Shown here in pieces: positions 17,414 to 26,026 of a stretch of DNA of 64,000 nucleotides (position 1 is its first letter; every line of letters starts with the position of its first letter). Source of the DNA: Halorussus marinus. GTDB lineage: Archaea > Halobacteriota > Halobacteria > Halobacteriales > Haladaptataceae. The notes under the pieces are model-generated. The model was not told the DNA's origin and searched no databases. It was given only the letters and a program-made list of their open reading frames with translations. The position numbers and the translations under genes were made by a program. The DNA lies in contig NZ_SBIV01000005.1 of the NCBI RefSeq assembly GCF_004765795.1, positions 124,001-188,000 of the forward strand, written 5' to 3'.

Positions 17414-17421
17414 ATGGCTGA
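17356..17421 (+). CDS. Possible 21-residue leader peptide overlapping the recombinase start
   Basis: An ATG about 35 bases after a TATA-like box opens a 21-codon frame reading MNGLKSVFDTATVLPPAIRH plus a final Gly. Its stop codon lies just inside the next gene, whose ATG it overlaps in another frame. If the TATA box at about 17318 is used, this would be the first start codon on the transcript. Translational coupling is possible. It may equally be chance. Confidence 0.3.
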   Translation: MNGLKSVFDTATVLPPAIRHG

Positions 17422-18691
17422 GGCGCACCTTGAGCCCGAAAACTGGTCGGCGCCCGACGACGTCCCGTGGACGCTACTGGGCCTCGACGGGCTCGTCGAC
17501 GCCTACCGGGCGGTCCTCGCGCCCGCGATGCGCGCGGACGGACTCGATCCCGAGGCCGGCCCGCCGAGCTACGAGTGGCTCCGCGAACACGGCTTTCGAC
17601 AGCTGATCTACGCTCTTCGCGAGCACCACGACCGGACGGTCGGGGAGTTCTGGCACGGGGAACTCGGCGTCGACTCCGGGACCGACGGCTACGACTGGGG
17701 AATCGACCACGAACCCACGATCGCGGCGCTGGAGGGGTTTCTCGACTCGAAGCGGTCCCGGGGGGGCCTCTCGGAGTCGTCGATCGACACGCTCCGCTAC
17801 CGGCTCGCGACGTACGTCCGGGCATACACCAAAGAGCGCGATACGGATGATCTCTTGGCGCCGGTCGCTCGCGACGGCGACGTGGCCCCCCACGAGGCCG
17901 TCGACGCGTGCTGGGCGGCCTTCGACCGCATCCACGCGGACTTCGACAGCGGCCGGACCAAGCGTCGGATCCACCGAGTGGTCGACGGCTGGTACGCCCA
18001 CCTGCTCAGGCGCAAGCGCGCCGCGGTCAACCCCGCGGACGGCCTCGACGAGGAGTACCGCTGGGAGGTTTCGGACGGCGATCCCTCGCGGCTGTCTGCC
18101 GACCACGTCCGGGCACTCTACGACGCCGCGGACGCCGAGCGCGACCGCCTGCTCGTGGTCGCGCTGTGTGCGTGGGGACTCCGTTCGGGCGAAGTGGCCG
18201 CGCTCCACCGGTCGAACGCGGTGCTCGACGACGACGGCGCGGAGGTTCCGTACCTCGACTTCGACGACCGGAAGAACGGGCCCGGGCAGGTGTCGTTGCT
18301 GTTCGGCGTCGCGTCGCTCCGGACCCGGATCGCGACCCTCGCCGACCGCCCCGAGTGGAACGGCTACCTCTTCCCGTCTGACCAGTCCGAGACGGGCCAT
18401 GTGAGCACCCAGACCGTCCGCAACCGATTCGACGCGCTCGCGTCGAGGGCGTCGCTTCCCGACGAGATCGACGGCCGGAAGCCGATCCCTCAGATGGGTC
18501 GGCGGTTCTGGTACGACGCCTACTCGTCGTCGCTCGAAATCGTCACCGACGGGCTCGAAGCCGTCGCGGCCGAACAGGGAAGTTCGAGCCCCGAGGTCGT
18601 CCTCCGGAACTACCTCTCTGCGGAGCGGGCCCGCAAGCTCCGGCGCGAACACATGCGCGAGCGACTGGCCGACGCGTTCCCGTCGCGATAG
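17414..18691 (+). CDS. Tyrosine recombinase/integrase-like protein with altered HxxR box
   Basis: This 425-residue protein has an N-terminal SAM-like core-binding region (about 95-210) and a C-terminal catalytic-like domain. Box I arginine R257 lies in CAWGLRSGEVAALH, the beta-hairpin lysine K288 in FDDRKNGPGQV, and the candidate nucleophile Tyr400 in VVLRNYLSAER. The box II HxxR motif appears as QMGR (Q360-R363), so the usual first histidine is replaced by glutamine. No att site or phage genes are adjacent. The next gene is an RdfA homologue, so it may be a resident chromosomal protein, perhaps a DNA-binding regulator derived from a recombinase. Confidence 0.7.
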   Translation: MAEAHLEPENWSAPDDVPWTLLGLDGLVDAYRAVLAPAMRADGLDPEAGPPSYEWLREHGFRQLIYALREHHDRTVGEFWHGELGVDSGTDGYDWGIDHEPTIAALEGFLDSKRSRGGLSESSIDTLRYRLATYVRAYTKERDTDDLLAPVARDGDVAPHEAVDACWAAFDRIHADFDSGRTKRRIHRVVDGWYAHLLRRKRAAVNPADGLDEEYRWEVSDGDPSRLSADHVRALYDAADAERDRLLVVALCAWGLRSGEVAALHRSNAVLDDDGAEVPYLDFDDRKNGPGQVSLLFGVASLRTRIATLADRPEWNGYLFPSDQSETGHVSTQTVRNRFDALASRASLPDEIDGRKPIPQMGRRFWYDAYSSSLEIVTDGLEAVAAEQGSSSPEVVLRNYLSAERARKLRREHMRERLADAFPSR

Positions 18692-18774
18692 CCCCACGAG
18701 CGGCTCGAAACCGCGTAGCTGACCCGGACTTCGTGGAACGCTCTCTCGGTCGCGCTACCGCGGCGGTCGAATAT

Positions 18775-18796
18775 ATAACATAGTATCATCTGTTAT
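18775..18796. promoter_or_regulatory. Inverted repeat upstream of the rdfA-like gene
   Basis: ATAACA (18775-18780) and TGTTAT (18791-18796) form an inverted repeat with a 10-base spacer in a short AT-rich patch. A TATA-like TTTATC near 18831-18836 then lies about 27 bases before the ATG at 18862. The repeat is well placed to bind a dimeric regulator. This is inference from symmetry. Confidence 0.3.
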
Positions 18797-18861
18797 CGAC
18801 TCGGGCCGTGTCGGCCACCTGATCGCGGGGATTTATCAGGTCGAACCCCCCAATACCGGGT

Positions 18862-19488
18862 ATGAGCGAAGAACCCCTGGACGAGTCTCTCTCGCGGACG
18901 AAGGTGGGGCGGCTCATCGCGGAGTACGACCTGCCCGCGGAGTTCGGCGCCCGACTCGAAGCCCGCTGGACCGGCGATGAGACCGAGCGGCTGAGCCTCC
19001 GGGACCTCGCGGACCTGTTCAACCGCCGGCTCCTGGAGGCGGCGATGGCCGACGCGGACCTGTCGTCGGTCGCGGGCGAGGTCGAGAACCTCTACGCGCT
19101 GTTGACCGGCGACGACGCGAGCGCGGGCGACCGGACCGAGGCCGAGAACCGCCTCGAACGCGCCGGGATCGACGTCGAGGCGCTCCGCGAGGACTTCGTC
19201 ACCTATCAGGCGATCCGAACCTACCTACAGCGCCGAGGTGCGGAGTACGAACAGCCGACCGACGAGGAACAGGTCCGGAAGGACCGCGACCGGATCCGCG
19301 GGCTCCGGACCAAGACGGCGACGATCACGGAGGATCGGATCGCGTCGCTCCGGAACACCGGCCGACTCGACCTCGACGAGTTTCGGGTCTTCGTCGACGT
19401 GAACGTCCTCTGTGAGTCGTGTCTCACTCGATACTCGATCGAGGAGCTGTTCGAGCAGGGCGGCTGTTCGTGCCGACAGGAGTCGTAA
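18862..19488 (+). CDS. rdfA: RdfA-family (rod-determining factor) protein
   Basis: This 208-residue acidic protein starts with a segment KVGRLIAEYDLPAEFGARLE followed by RWTGDETERLSLRDLADLFN, which I recognise as the N-terminal hallmark of the haloarchaeal RdfA family. The middle (VENLYALLTGDD, VDVEALREDFVTYQAIRTYL) is helical. The end holds C-x2-C and CSC cysteines (LCESCLTRY, GGCSCRQES) that may bind zinc. RdfA is needed for rod shape in Haloferax volcanii, where it lies near ddfA and an SMC-like gene. Here no SMC-like gene adjoins, only the recombinase-like gene, so this may be one of several paralogues. Confidence 0.75.
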   Translation: MSEEPLDESLSRTKVGRLIAEYDLPAEFGARLEARWTGDETERLSLRDLADLFNRRLLEAAMADADLSSVAGEVENLYALLTGDDASAGDRTEAENRLERAGIDVEALREDFVTYQAIRTYLQRRGAEYEQPTDEEQVRKDRDRIRGLRTKTATITEDRIASLRNTGRLDLDEFRVFVDVNVLCESCLTRYSIEELFEQGGCSCRQES

Positions 19489-19616
19489 GGCCGCCGGGGT
19501 CGGCTCGCTCGTGTCGGTCCGGACTGTTCGGACCACTCGGCTCAGCTCCGGGCCTCTCGCGCGCTTCCGACCCTTGCGGTCGGGCTGTATCCCGTCGAGA
19601 CGGCGTCTTTCGGATG

Positions 19617-19633
19617 TCGGAAACACTGTCCGA
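19617..19633. promoter_or_regulatory. Inverted repeat TCGGA-N7-TCCGA before the IclR gene
   Basis: TCGGA (19617-19621) and TCCGA (19629-19633) lie just upstream of a TATA-like GATTTAAG (19642-19649), which itself is about 27 bases before the ATG of the IclR-type gene. The spacing suits an autoregulatory operator next to the BRE/TATA element of a leaderless promoter. Binding by IclR is inferred. Confidence 0.4.
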
Positions 19634-19672
19634 ATATCCGGGATTTAAGCCGTCGGGCGGCGACCGGGGCGT

Positions 19673-20440
19673 ATGGAATGCGACCCCGAATCGGTGGCGA
19701 CGACCACCGAAACGTCGTTCGCGGTCGTCGAGGCTATCCGGACGCTCGACGGGGCCACGGCCGAGGAGCTCTCCGAGCATCTCGAACTGGCGCCGAGCAC
19801 GGTCCACCGCCATCTCGCGACCCTGCGCAAACACAGCTACGTCACCAGAGACGCGGGCGAGTACCGCGTCGGCTTTCAGTTCCTCACGCTCGGGGGTTAC
19901 GCCCAGCGCCGAGTCACCGCGTACCCGATGATCAAGGAGAAAGTCGACGCGCTCGCCGAGGAGACCGGCGAGCGAGCCCAGTTCATCGTTGAGGAGCACG
20001 GCTGGCGGGTGTACCTCTACACCGAGGTCGGCCAGAGCTCGGTCCAGACCGGCGCGCACGTCGGCAAGCGGGGCGTGCTCCACGCGAGCGCCGCGGGCAA
20101 GGCGATCCTCGCGAACCTCGGTCGCGAGCGGGTCGAGGAGATCGTCGACTGTCGCGGACTCCCCGAACCCGGGACGAACACCATCGCCGACCGCGAGTCG
20201 CTGTTCGACGAGCTCGACCGGGTCCGCGATCGGGGGTACGCGTTCAATCGGGAGGAGACGACCGCCGGCGTCCACGCCGTCGGCGCGGCGGTCACGGACG
20301 GTGCGGGCGAGGTCGTGGGCGCGCTCAGCGTCTCGGGGCCTGCCAATCGACTGACCGGCGAGGCCTTCACCGAGGCGCTCCCCGAGCGCATCCTCGAAGC
20401 CGTCAACGAGCTGGAACTACACATCGAACACTCGATGTGA
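19673..20440 (+). CDS. IclR-family transcriptional regulator
   Basis: This 255-residue protein has an N-terminal winged helix (TAEELSEHLELAPSTVHRHL, then ATLRKHSYVTRDAGEYRVG) and a C-terminal GAF-like IclR effector domain containing GVLHASAAGKAILANL and AVGAAVTDGAGEVVGALSVS. These are standard family features. Effectors are usually small carboxylic or aromatic acids. It lies just before a class III CoA-transferase gene in the same direction, and near a large catabolic gene set, so it likely controls one of these pathways. Confidence 0.9.
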   Translation: MECDPESVATTTETSFAVVEAIRTLDGATAEELSEHLELAPSTVHRHLATLRKHSYVTRDAGEYRVGFQFLTLGGYAQRRVTAYPMIKEKVDALAEETGERAQFIVEEHGWRVYLYTEVGQSSVQTGAHVGKRGVLHASAAGKAILANLGRERVEEIVDCRGLPEPGTNTIADRESLFDELDRVRDRGYAFNREETTAGVHAVGAAVTDGAGEVVGALSVSGPANRLTGEAFTEALPERILEAVNELELHIEHSM

Positions 20441-20552
20441 CTCGCCTCTCGGCCCGAACGGTCGGCCGACCGGCCAAGATCCCGCGACGGGGGTCGCGCG
20501 CTCGGCCCCGAGTGACCAGTAGACTTATCAAGTAATCCGCGAAGTGTTGGAT

Positions 20553-21812
20553 ATGAAGACCGACGAAACGGGACGACACCGACCGCTCGAAGACGTCCTC
20601 GTCGTCGATCTGACCACGTTCGTCACCGGCGGGTTCGCGACCATGATGTTGGCCAATCAGGGCGCGGACGTGATCAAGGTCGAGCGCCCGGGGGTCGGCG
20701 ACGCCTCCCGCTACGCCGGACCGCCGTTCGTCGACGCCGAGGACTACGACGGGCCCGGGCGGGCCGCGGCCGCCGAGGGAGAGTCGCCGTACTTCTGGAC
20801 GGTCAACTACGGCAAGCGGAGCATCGAACTCGACCTCACGGACGCCGACGGCCGCGGGGCGCTGTACGACCTCGTCTCGGAGGCCGACGTGGTCGTCGAG
20901 AACTTCCGGCCCGGGACCGCCGCGAAACTCGGCGTCGACTACGAGACGCTCCGCGAGCGCAACGAGGGGCTCGTCTACTGCTCGATCTCGGCGTTCGGCG
21001 AGACGGGGCCGTGGCGCGACCGCGCCGGCTACGATCTGCTGGTCCAGGGGCTCAGCGGGATCATGAGCGTGACCGGCGAGGCCGACGGCCCGCCGGCCAA
21101 GGTCGGGCTCCCACAGACCGACCTCATCACCGCGATGTGGGCGGCGTTCGGCACGGTCACCGCGCTGTACGACCGCGAACGGACCGGCGAGGGCGAACGC
21201 GTCGAACTCGGGATGCTCGACGCCGCGCTCCCGTGGCTCACCAAGCAGGCCGGCAAGACGTTCGTCGGCGAGGAGCCCGAACGCATGGGGACCAAAGACC
21301 CCGTGCTCGCCCCGTACCAGATGTTCCCCACCGCCGACGGTCACGTCACCGTCGCCTGCGGCAACCAGAGCCTCTGGGAGGAGTTCTGCGAGGCGATCGA
21401 TCGCGAGGACCTGCTCGACGACGACCGGTTCGCCACCAACGCCGACCGGGTGGCGCACATGGACGAACTCGAAGCCGAACTCTCGGCGGTGCTCGAACGC
21501 CGCCCAACCGACGAATGGGTCGACCTGCTCGCCGAGGAGCGCGGCCTCCCGGTCGGCCCGGTCTTCGACGTCGGGGCGGCGCTCGACAACGAGCAGGTCG
21601 AGGCCCGCGGCGTCGTCGACGCGGTCGAGCACCCCGCGGTCGGCGAGATTCCCGTCGTCGAACACCCGCTCAACTACGACCGGGCCGACGCCGGCTTCGA
21701 CCGGGCGCCGCCCCTGCTCGGCGAGCACACCGTCGACGTGTTGCTCGGACTCGGCTACGACGAGTCCCGAATCGTCGAACTCATCGAAGACGGCGTCATT
21801 CCCGAACCGTAA
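20553..21812 (+). CDS. CaiB/BaiF class III CoA-transferase
   Basis: This 419-residue protein begins PLEDVLVVDLTTFVTGGFAT, then MMLANQGADVIKVERPGVGD. It has the NYGKRSIELDLTDADGR and VVVENFRPGTAAKLGVDY motifs typical of formyl-CoA/carnitine-CoA transferases. These enzymes move CoA between carboxylic acids through an aspartyl-CoA anhydride. The ATG at 20553 follows a TATA-like CTTATCA by about 27 bases. An in-frame GTG 9 bases upstream is less likely. The adjacent IclR regulator points to activation of a carboxylic acid for degradation. Substrate not deducible. Confidence 0.88.
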   Translation: MKTDETGRHRPLEDVLVVDLTTFVTGGFATMMLANQGADVIKVERPGVGDASRYAGPPFVDAEDYDGPGRAAAAEGESPYFWTVNYGKRSIELDLTDADGRGALYDLVSEADVVVENFRPGTAAKLGVDYETLRERNEGLVYCSISAFGETGPWRDRAGYDLLVQGLSGIMSVTGEADGPPAKVGLPQTDLITAMWAAFGTVTALYDRERTGEGERVELGMLDAALPWLTKQAGKTFVGEEPERMGTKDPVLAPYQMFPTADGHVTVACGNQSLWEEFCEAIDREDLLDDDRFATNADRVAHMDELEAELSAVLERRPTDEWVDLLAEERGLPVGPVFDVGAALDNEQVEARGVVDAVEHPAVGEIPVVEHPLNYDRADAGFDRAPPLLGEHTVDVLLGLGYDESRIVELIEDGVIPEP

Positions 21813-21911
21813 CGGATCGTCCACGATGGGGTGTCGGTCGGTCGGCGCGGCTCTCGCCGACCGGTCGTCCGCAGTCGCCGTCCAGGAGAGATCGGAAAGA
21901 GAGCGAAGTTC

Positions 21912-23711
21912 TCAGAAGTTCTCCGGGTTGGGCGTCTCCCCTTCCGGCCAGGCCTCCAGCTCGGCGCCCGGCGGGTAGTGGAGCCTGCCCTGGTCGTCCC
22001 AGCCCCAGCCCGCGTCCGAGAGGGCCTGGCGGGCGGCCTCGACGTTGCGAGTCTCCTCGCCCACTTCGGTTAGGTACTGTTCGTCGTACCAGGGGTGTTG
22101 CTGGGAGTTGAAGGTGCAGTAGGTGACCTCTTCGGACTCGCCGAATGCGTAGGTCTCGTTGAGGCCCTGGCGGTCGACCGCGTACGACAGCGCCTGACGG
22201 AACTCTCGGAACATCCCGGGCGCGAACGACATCTGGGGCATCATCCCGAACGGGAGGAACGCCGCCCCGTTGACGATCTGGGCTGTGTCGCCCATGCTGT
22301 CGGCGATCTGGCGGCCCGCGTCCGGAGTCAGCGTCACCGCGATGCTCAGTTCGCCGTTCTCGAACGCTCGGCGGACCGCGGAGACGCTGTCGTAGATCTG
22401 CATGACGATCGGCGTCTCCACCTGGAACTGGGGATTCCCGTCGTGGGGCTCCAGCGCGATGTTCTCCTGATTGTTGTACGTCGAGATCCGGTACGGGCCG
22501 GCCCCGATCATCGGATCCTCGAAGTCGGTCGGGTTCTCCTCGATGCCCGCCTCGACGTAGGGATCGCGCGGTAGCACGCCGAACGTCGGCAGCTGGGCCG
22601 TCACCAGCGTCGGGGCCGGGTCCGGCGTGACGAACCGTGCCGTGCTGTCGTCGACGGCCTCGACGGTCAGCTCCTCGGGCAGCGCCGTCCACTGGTAGTT
22701 GCCCGCGTGGTACTGTTCGCTCAGGAACTCGTAGGTCCACTTCACGTCCCCGGCCGTCACCGGGTCGCCGTTGTGGAAGGTCGCGTCACGGAGGTTGAAC
22801 GTCACCTCCGTCCCGTCGTCGGACACCTCCCAGTCCTCGGCCAGCACGGGCACCCGCTCGTAGTCGGAGTTGTACAGCATCAGCGGCGAGTGGGTCAGTT
22901 GCGTGTACAGCCCCAGCGAGTCGGTGTCGCCGACCGTCGGGTAGAAGCTGCTGGTGAGGAACTCGCCGGGCAGGTTCGCCAGGATGGTGTCGGTCCCCGA
23001 CTGGGTCTGGGCCCCGCTCTCGACCAGCGCCGACCAGTTGACGGCCGAGAGCCCGGCGCCGCCGGCTTCGATCGGCTGGACCATGTCGGTGTTGAGCGCG
23101 GCGGTCGTCGGCCGTTCGATCGTCGGCACGAACGGCATGTCCTCCGAGTAGATGCTCATCGCCTCGCCGACGACCTGCCGGCGCTCCTCCGGGACCCCGA
23201 TCGTGGCCTGCTGGTCCACCAGCTCCGAGAACTCCGCGTTGGCGTAGTTCGAGGGGTTGTACTCACCGTTCGCCCCCGCCCGGTCGATGCTGTACGACTG
23301 CAGGAGGTTGTTGGGATCGAGCCGGCCCGGGTCCGGGCCGTGGCTGTTGACCGCGACGTGAAAGTCGCGCACGTCGTCGCCGACCGCGGTGATCCCTTGG
23401 GCCGTGGTCATCGGCTGGGTCTCGATCTGGATACCGAGGTCGGAGGCCACCGACTGGATGTTCGAGATGGTCTCCTCGAACAGGACCGTCGGCGGCCCCT
23501 GGTCGGACCAGTACTGGAACGTTAGCGTCGGTACCCGTTCGCCTAGTTCGCCGTCATCCGCCGCCGTCCCGGTCTCCTGACCGCCCCCCTCGGTCGTCGT
23601 CTCCTGGCGACCGCTGCCGCTACAGCCCGCCAGCCCCGCGGCCGAGGCGGCGCCGATCGCCTGCAGGACTCTCCGTCTGTCGACACTCTCCCGTTTGCCA
23701 TCTGTTGGCAT
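21912..23711 (-). CDS. ABC transporter substrate-binding lipoprotein (SBP family 5), circularly permuted
   Basis: This 599-residue lipoprotein has the signal DRRRVLQAIGAASAAGLAGC with lipidated Cys30. The two halves of an oligopeptide/nickel-type binding protein appear in swapped order. Residues ~60-230 look like the usual C-terminal part (NIQSVASDLGIQIETQ, then GPDPGRLDPNNLLQSY, PSNYANAEFSELVDQQ, EDMPFVPTIERP). Residues ~240-575 hold what is normally N-terminal (VLAEDWEVSDDGTEVTFNLR, FHNGDPVTAGDVKWTYEFL, GAGPYRI, FRQALSYAVDRQGL, RQALSDAGWGWDDQGRL). The protein then stops where a normal member would continue into its C-lobe. It is the last gene of the ABC operon, separated by 255 AT-rich bases, and may have its own promoter. 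Peptides or similar solutes are likely ligands. Confidence 0.85.
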   Translation of the reverse strand: MPTDGKRESVDRRRVLQAIGAASAAGLAGCSGSGRQETTTEGGGQETGTAADDGELGERVPTLTFQYWSDQGPPTVLFEETISNIQSVASDLGIQIETQPMTTAQGITAVGDDVRDFHVAVNSHGPDPGRLDPNNLLQSYSIDRAGANGEYNPSNYANAEFSELVDQQATIGVPEERRQVVGEAMSIYSEDMPFVPTIERPTTAALNTDMVQPIEAGGAGLSAVNWSALVESGAQTQSGTDTILANLPGEFLTSSFYPTVGDTDSLGLYTQLTHSPLMLYNSDYERVPVLAEDWEVSDDGTEVTFNLRDATFHNGDPVTAGDVKWTYEFLSEQYHAGNYQWTALPEELTVEAVDDSTARFVTPDPAPTLVTAQLPTFGVLPRDPYVEAGIEENPTDFEDPMIGAGPYRISTYNNQENIALEPHDGNPQFQVETPIVMQIYDSVSAVRRAFENGELSIAVTLTPDAGRQIADSMGDTAQIVNGAAFLPFGMMPQMSFAPGMFREFRQALSYAVDRQGLNETYAFGESEEVTYCTFNSQQHPWYDEQYLTEVGEETRNVEAARQALSDAGWGWDDQGRLHYPPGAELEAWPEGETPNPENF

Positions 23712-23966
23712 GGGGCGTAAGTCTCCACGGATAGCTAAAAGAATACCGGTGACATTGAACATATCTCCTCGCTTATTTTCCGGGGACGGTAGAAACTACA
23801 TTCTGTTTAATTATCAATTATATAGTTAATTTCGATCTTTTCCAAAGTAACTCCGACGCTCGGCGGTCCGTGCCGGCCCGTCTCGATGGCGATCGCGATC
23901 TCGGCGGTCTCCCCAGTCGCGTCTCCCGGACCAAAGGCGACCGGAACCGGGAGGTCTCGGACGGGG

Positions 23967-24968
23967 CTACTCGCCGTCGCTGCCGCTGACCGAGACCCGC
24001 GGGTCGAGCACCCCGTAGAGCAGGTCGACGAGGAAGTTCCCGAGGATCACCCAGACGGCGGCGACGAGGAACACGAACTGGATGACCGGGAAGTCCCGCG
24101 CGAGGACCGAACTGACCAGAAGCGAGCCGATTCCGGGCCAGTTGAACACGATCTCGATCAGGACGAGCCCGCTGATCGAGGCCGCGAGCGAGATGGGGTA
24201 GAGCGTGACGACCGGGAGGGAGGCGTGGCGAATGATCTTGCGCAGCAGCGTCGACTCCGGCAGGCCCTTCAATCGGTGGTAGTGGAGAAACTCCTGGTCG
24301 CTGACCTCGACGACGCTGTTGCGCATGATCAGGGCGGGGTACTGCATGAAGTACAGCATCACCGTCGCGAACGGGAGCGCGTAGTGCTTCCAGAACTCCG
24401 GCAGGAGGAACCGGCGCCAGTAGGGCTGGTCCTGGATCATGATCGACGTCGGCGTCGAGAGCATCCCCGACGTGGGGAAGATCCCCAGCGTCGAGGAGAA
24501 CACCGCGATCAGGATGATACCCAGGAAGAAGTCGGGGATCGAGTGGAACGCCGAGACGGTGATGATCCCCGATTTCTCGAGGTAGCCGCCGCGGCGCCGG
24601 CCCATGATCGCGCCGAACAGCCCGCCGATGATGTACGTCGCGGTGATCGCAGGCGCGACAAGCACGAACGAGTTGAGGATCCGGGGCGCGACCAGATCCC
24701 AGACCGGCTCCCCGTAGCGAAACGACTGGCCGACGTCGGCCGTCAGGAGGTTCACGATGTACCGGACGTACTGGACGTGAAGCGGCGCGGCGAGTCCCCA
24801 CTTGCGTCGCAGGGCCTCGATCTGCTGGGGATCCATCCCTTGCTGGATCAAAAGCGAGGTGTAATCGCCCGGCATCAGCCGGAAGAACAGGAACAGCGCG
24901 GAGGCGACGAGGAAGATCAGCACCGCCGTCACCGCCGTCCGCCGGGCGAAGTACCGCAGGCGGCTCAC
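23967..24968 (-). CDS. ABC transporter permease, DppB/OppB type
   Basis: This 333-residue membrane protein has the classic N-terminus YFARRTAVTAVLIFLVASAL, then LFFRLMPGDY. Six transmembrane helices follow, with an EAA-like loop before SLPVVTLYPISLAASISGLV and the IEIVFNWPGIGSLLVSSV motif of DppB proteins. The GTG start at 24968 overlaps the stop of the ATPase gene (GTGA). It forms the channel with the DppC-type partner encoded first in the operon. Confidence 0.92.
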   Translation of the reverse strand: MSRLRYFARRTAVTAVLIFLVASALFLFFRLMPGDYTSLLIQQGMDPQQIEALRRKWGLAAPLHVQYVRYIVNLLTADVGQSFRYGEPVWDLVAPRILNSFVLVAPAITATYIIGGLFGAIMGRRRGGYLEKSGIITVSAFHSIPDFFLGIILIAVFSSTLGIFPTSGMLSTPTSIMIQDQPYWRRFLLPEFWKHYALPFATVMLYFMQYPALIMRNSVVEVSDQEFLHYHRLKGLPESTLLRKIIRHASLPVVTLYPISLAASISGLVLIEIVFNWPGIGSLLVSSVLARDFPVIQFVFLVAAVWVILGNFLVDLLYGVLDPRVSVSGSDGE

Positions 24969-26026
24969 GGGCGCTCACCCCCGTCGCTCGCGGCCGGCTT
25001 GGGTTCGGCGCCCGCCCGCTCCTCGTGGTCGTAGTAGAGGTGACAGGCGACCTCGCGGTCCCCGTCGCCGTCCGGCGCGACGTCGAGGGGCGTCTCGTCG
25101 CAGACGTCCATCCGTTCGGGACACCGGTTCTTGAACCGGCACCCCTCCGGCATGTCTATCGGGTCACCGGGCTCGCCGCCGATGGTCGCCTGCTCGCGGT
25201 CGTAGTGCGGGTCGGGAATCGGAATAGATCGGATCAGCGCCTGCGTGTAGGGGTGTTTCGGGTCGGCGAGCAGCGCCCTGGTCGGGGCCTTCTCGACGAT
25301 CCGCCCGAGGTACATCACGTTGATGTGGTCGCAGATGTACGACACCGTCGACAGATCGTGAGAAATGTACACCATCGACACCCCGAACTCGTCTGTCAGC
25401 TCGTTCAACAGGTTCAGGATCTCGGCCTGGGTCGACACGTCGAGCATCGACGCGGGCTCGTCGGCGAGGATCACGTCGGGCTCGGTGATCAGCGCCCGCG
25501 CGATGGCGACCCGCTGTTTCTCCCCGCCCGAGAGCTGGTTCGGGAACTGCTGGATGTACTGGCTCGCGGGCGTCAGTCCGACGCTCTCTAGCATCTCCTC
25601 GATGTCGGTCCGGTCGTAGTCGATGCCGTGGATCTCCAGGGGCTCTGCCAGCGTGCGGCGCACGCTGAACTTCGGGTCGAGCGAGTTGAACGGATCCTGG
25701 AAGACGATCTGGACGTGCCGGCGGAACTCCTTCCACTCGTCTTTGGTGAACTCCGAGGTCGGTCGGCCGTGGAACCGCATCTCGCCGCCGGTCGGATCGT
25801 AGAGCCCGATGATCGTCCGCAGCAGCGTCGTCTTCCCACAGCCGCTCTCGCCGATCACGCCCTGGACCTGATTTTCCGCCAGCGTCAGGTTCAGGTCGTC
25901 GACCGCCCGCACCAGCTTGGGCCCCTCGCCGACGAGCCGATTTCTGATGGTCTCGGTGATCCCCGAGGTCGTGTCGAAGTGCTTTTCGAGCGACCGCAGT
26001 TCGAGGACCGGCGCCCCGTCGCTCAC
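24965..26026 (-). CDS. ABC transporter ATP-binding protein, OppF/DppF type
   Basis: This 353-residue ATPase has the Walker A VIGESGCGKTTLLRTIIGLY, the Q-loop IVFQDPFNSLDPKF, the signature LSGGEKQRVAIARAL, and Walker B DVILADEPASMLDVS. A C-terminal oligopeptide-transporter extension with clustered cysteines (MPEGCRFKNRCPERMDVC) may hold an Fe-S or metal site as in other family members. The GTG start at 26026 overlaps the stop of the preceding ATPase gene, which decides the start. It pairs with the OppD-type ATPase. Confidence 0.92.
   Translation of the reverse strand: MSDGAPVLELRSLEKHFDTTSGITETIRNRLVGEGPKLVRAVDDLNLTLAENQVQGVIGESGCGKTTLLRTIIGLYDPTGGEMRFHGRPTSEFTKDEWKEFRRHVQIVFQDPFNSLDPKFSVRRTLAEPLEIHGIDYDRTDIEEMLESVGLTPASQYIQQFPNQLSGGEKQRVAIARALITEPDVILADEPASMLDVSTQAEILNLLNELTDEFGVSMVYISHDLSTVSYICDHINVMYLGRIVEKAPTRALLADPKHPYTQALIRSIPIPDPHYDREQATIGGEPGDPIDMPEGCRFKNRCPERMDVCDETPLDVAPDGDGDREVACHLYYDHEERAGAEPKPAASDGGERP

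Noticed and set aside
17286-18691. Provirus or integrated plasmid at the recombinase-like gene
   Set aside because: No tRNA, no direct-repeat att pair and no viral genes flank it, and the box II histidine is missing.
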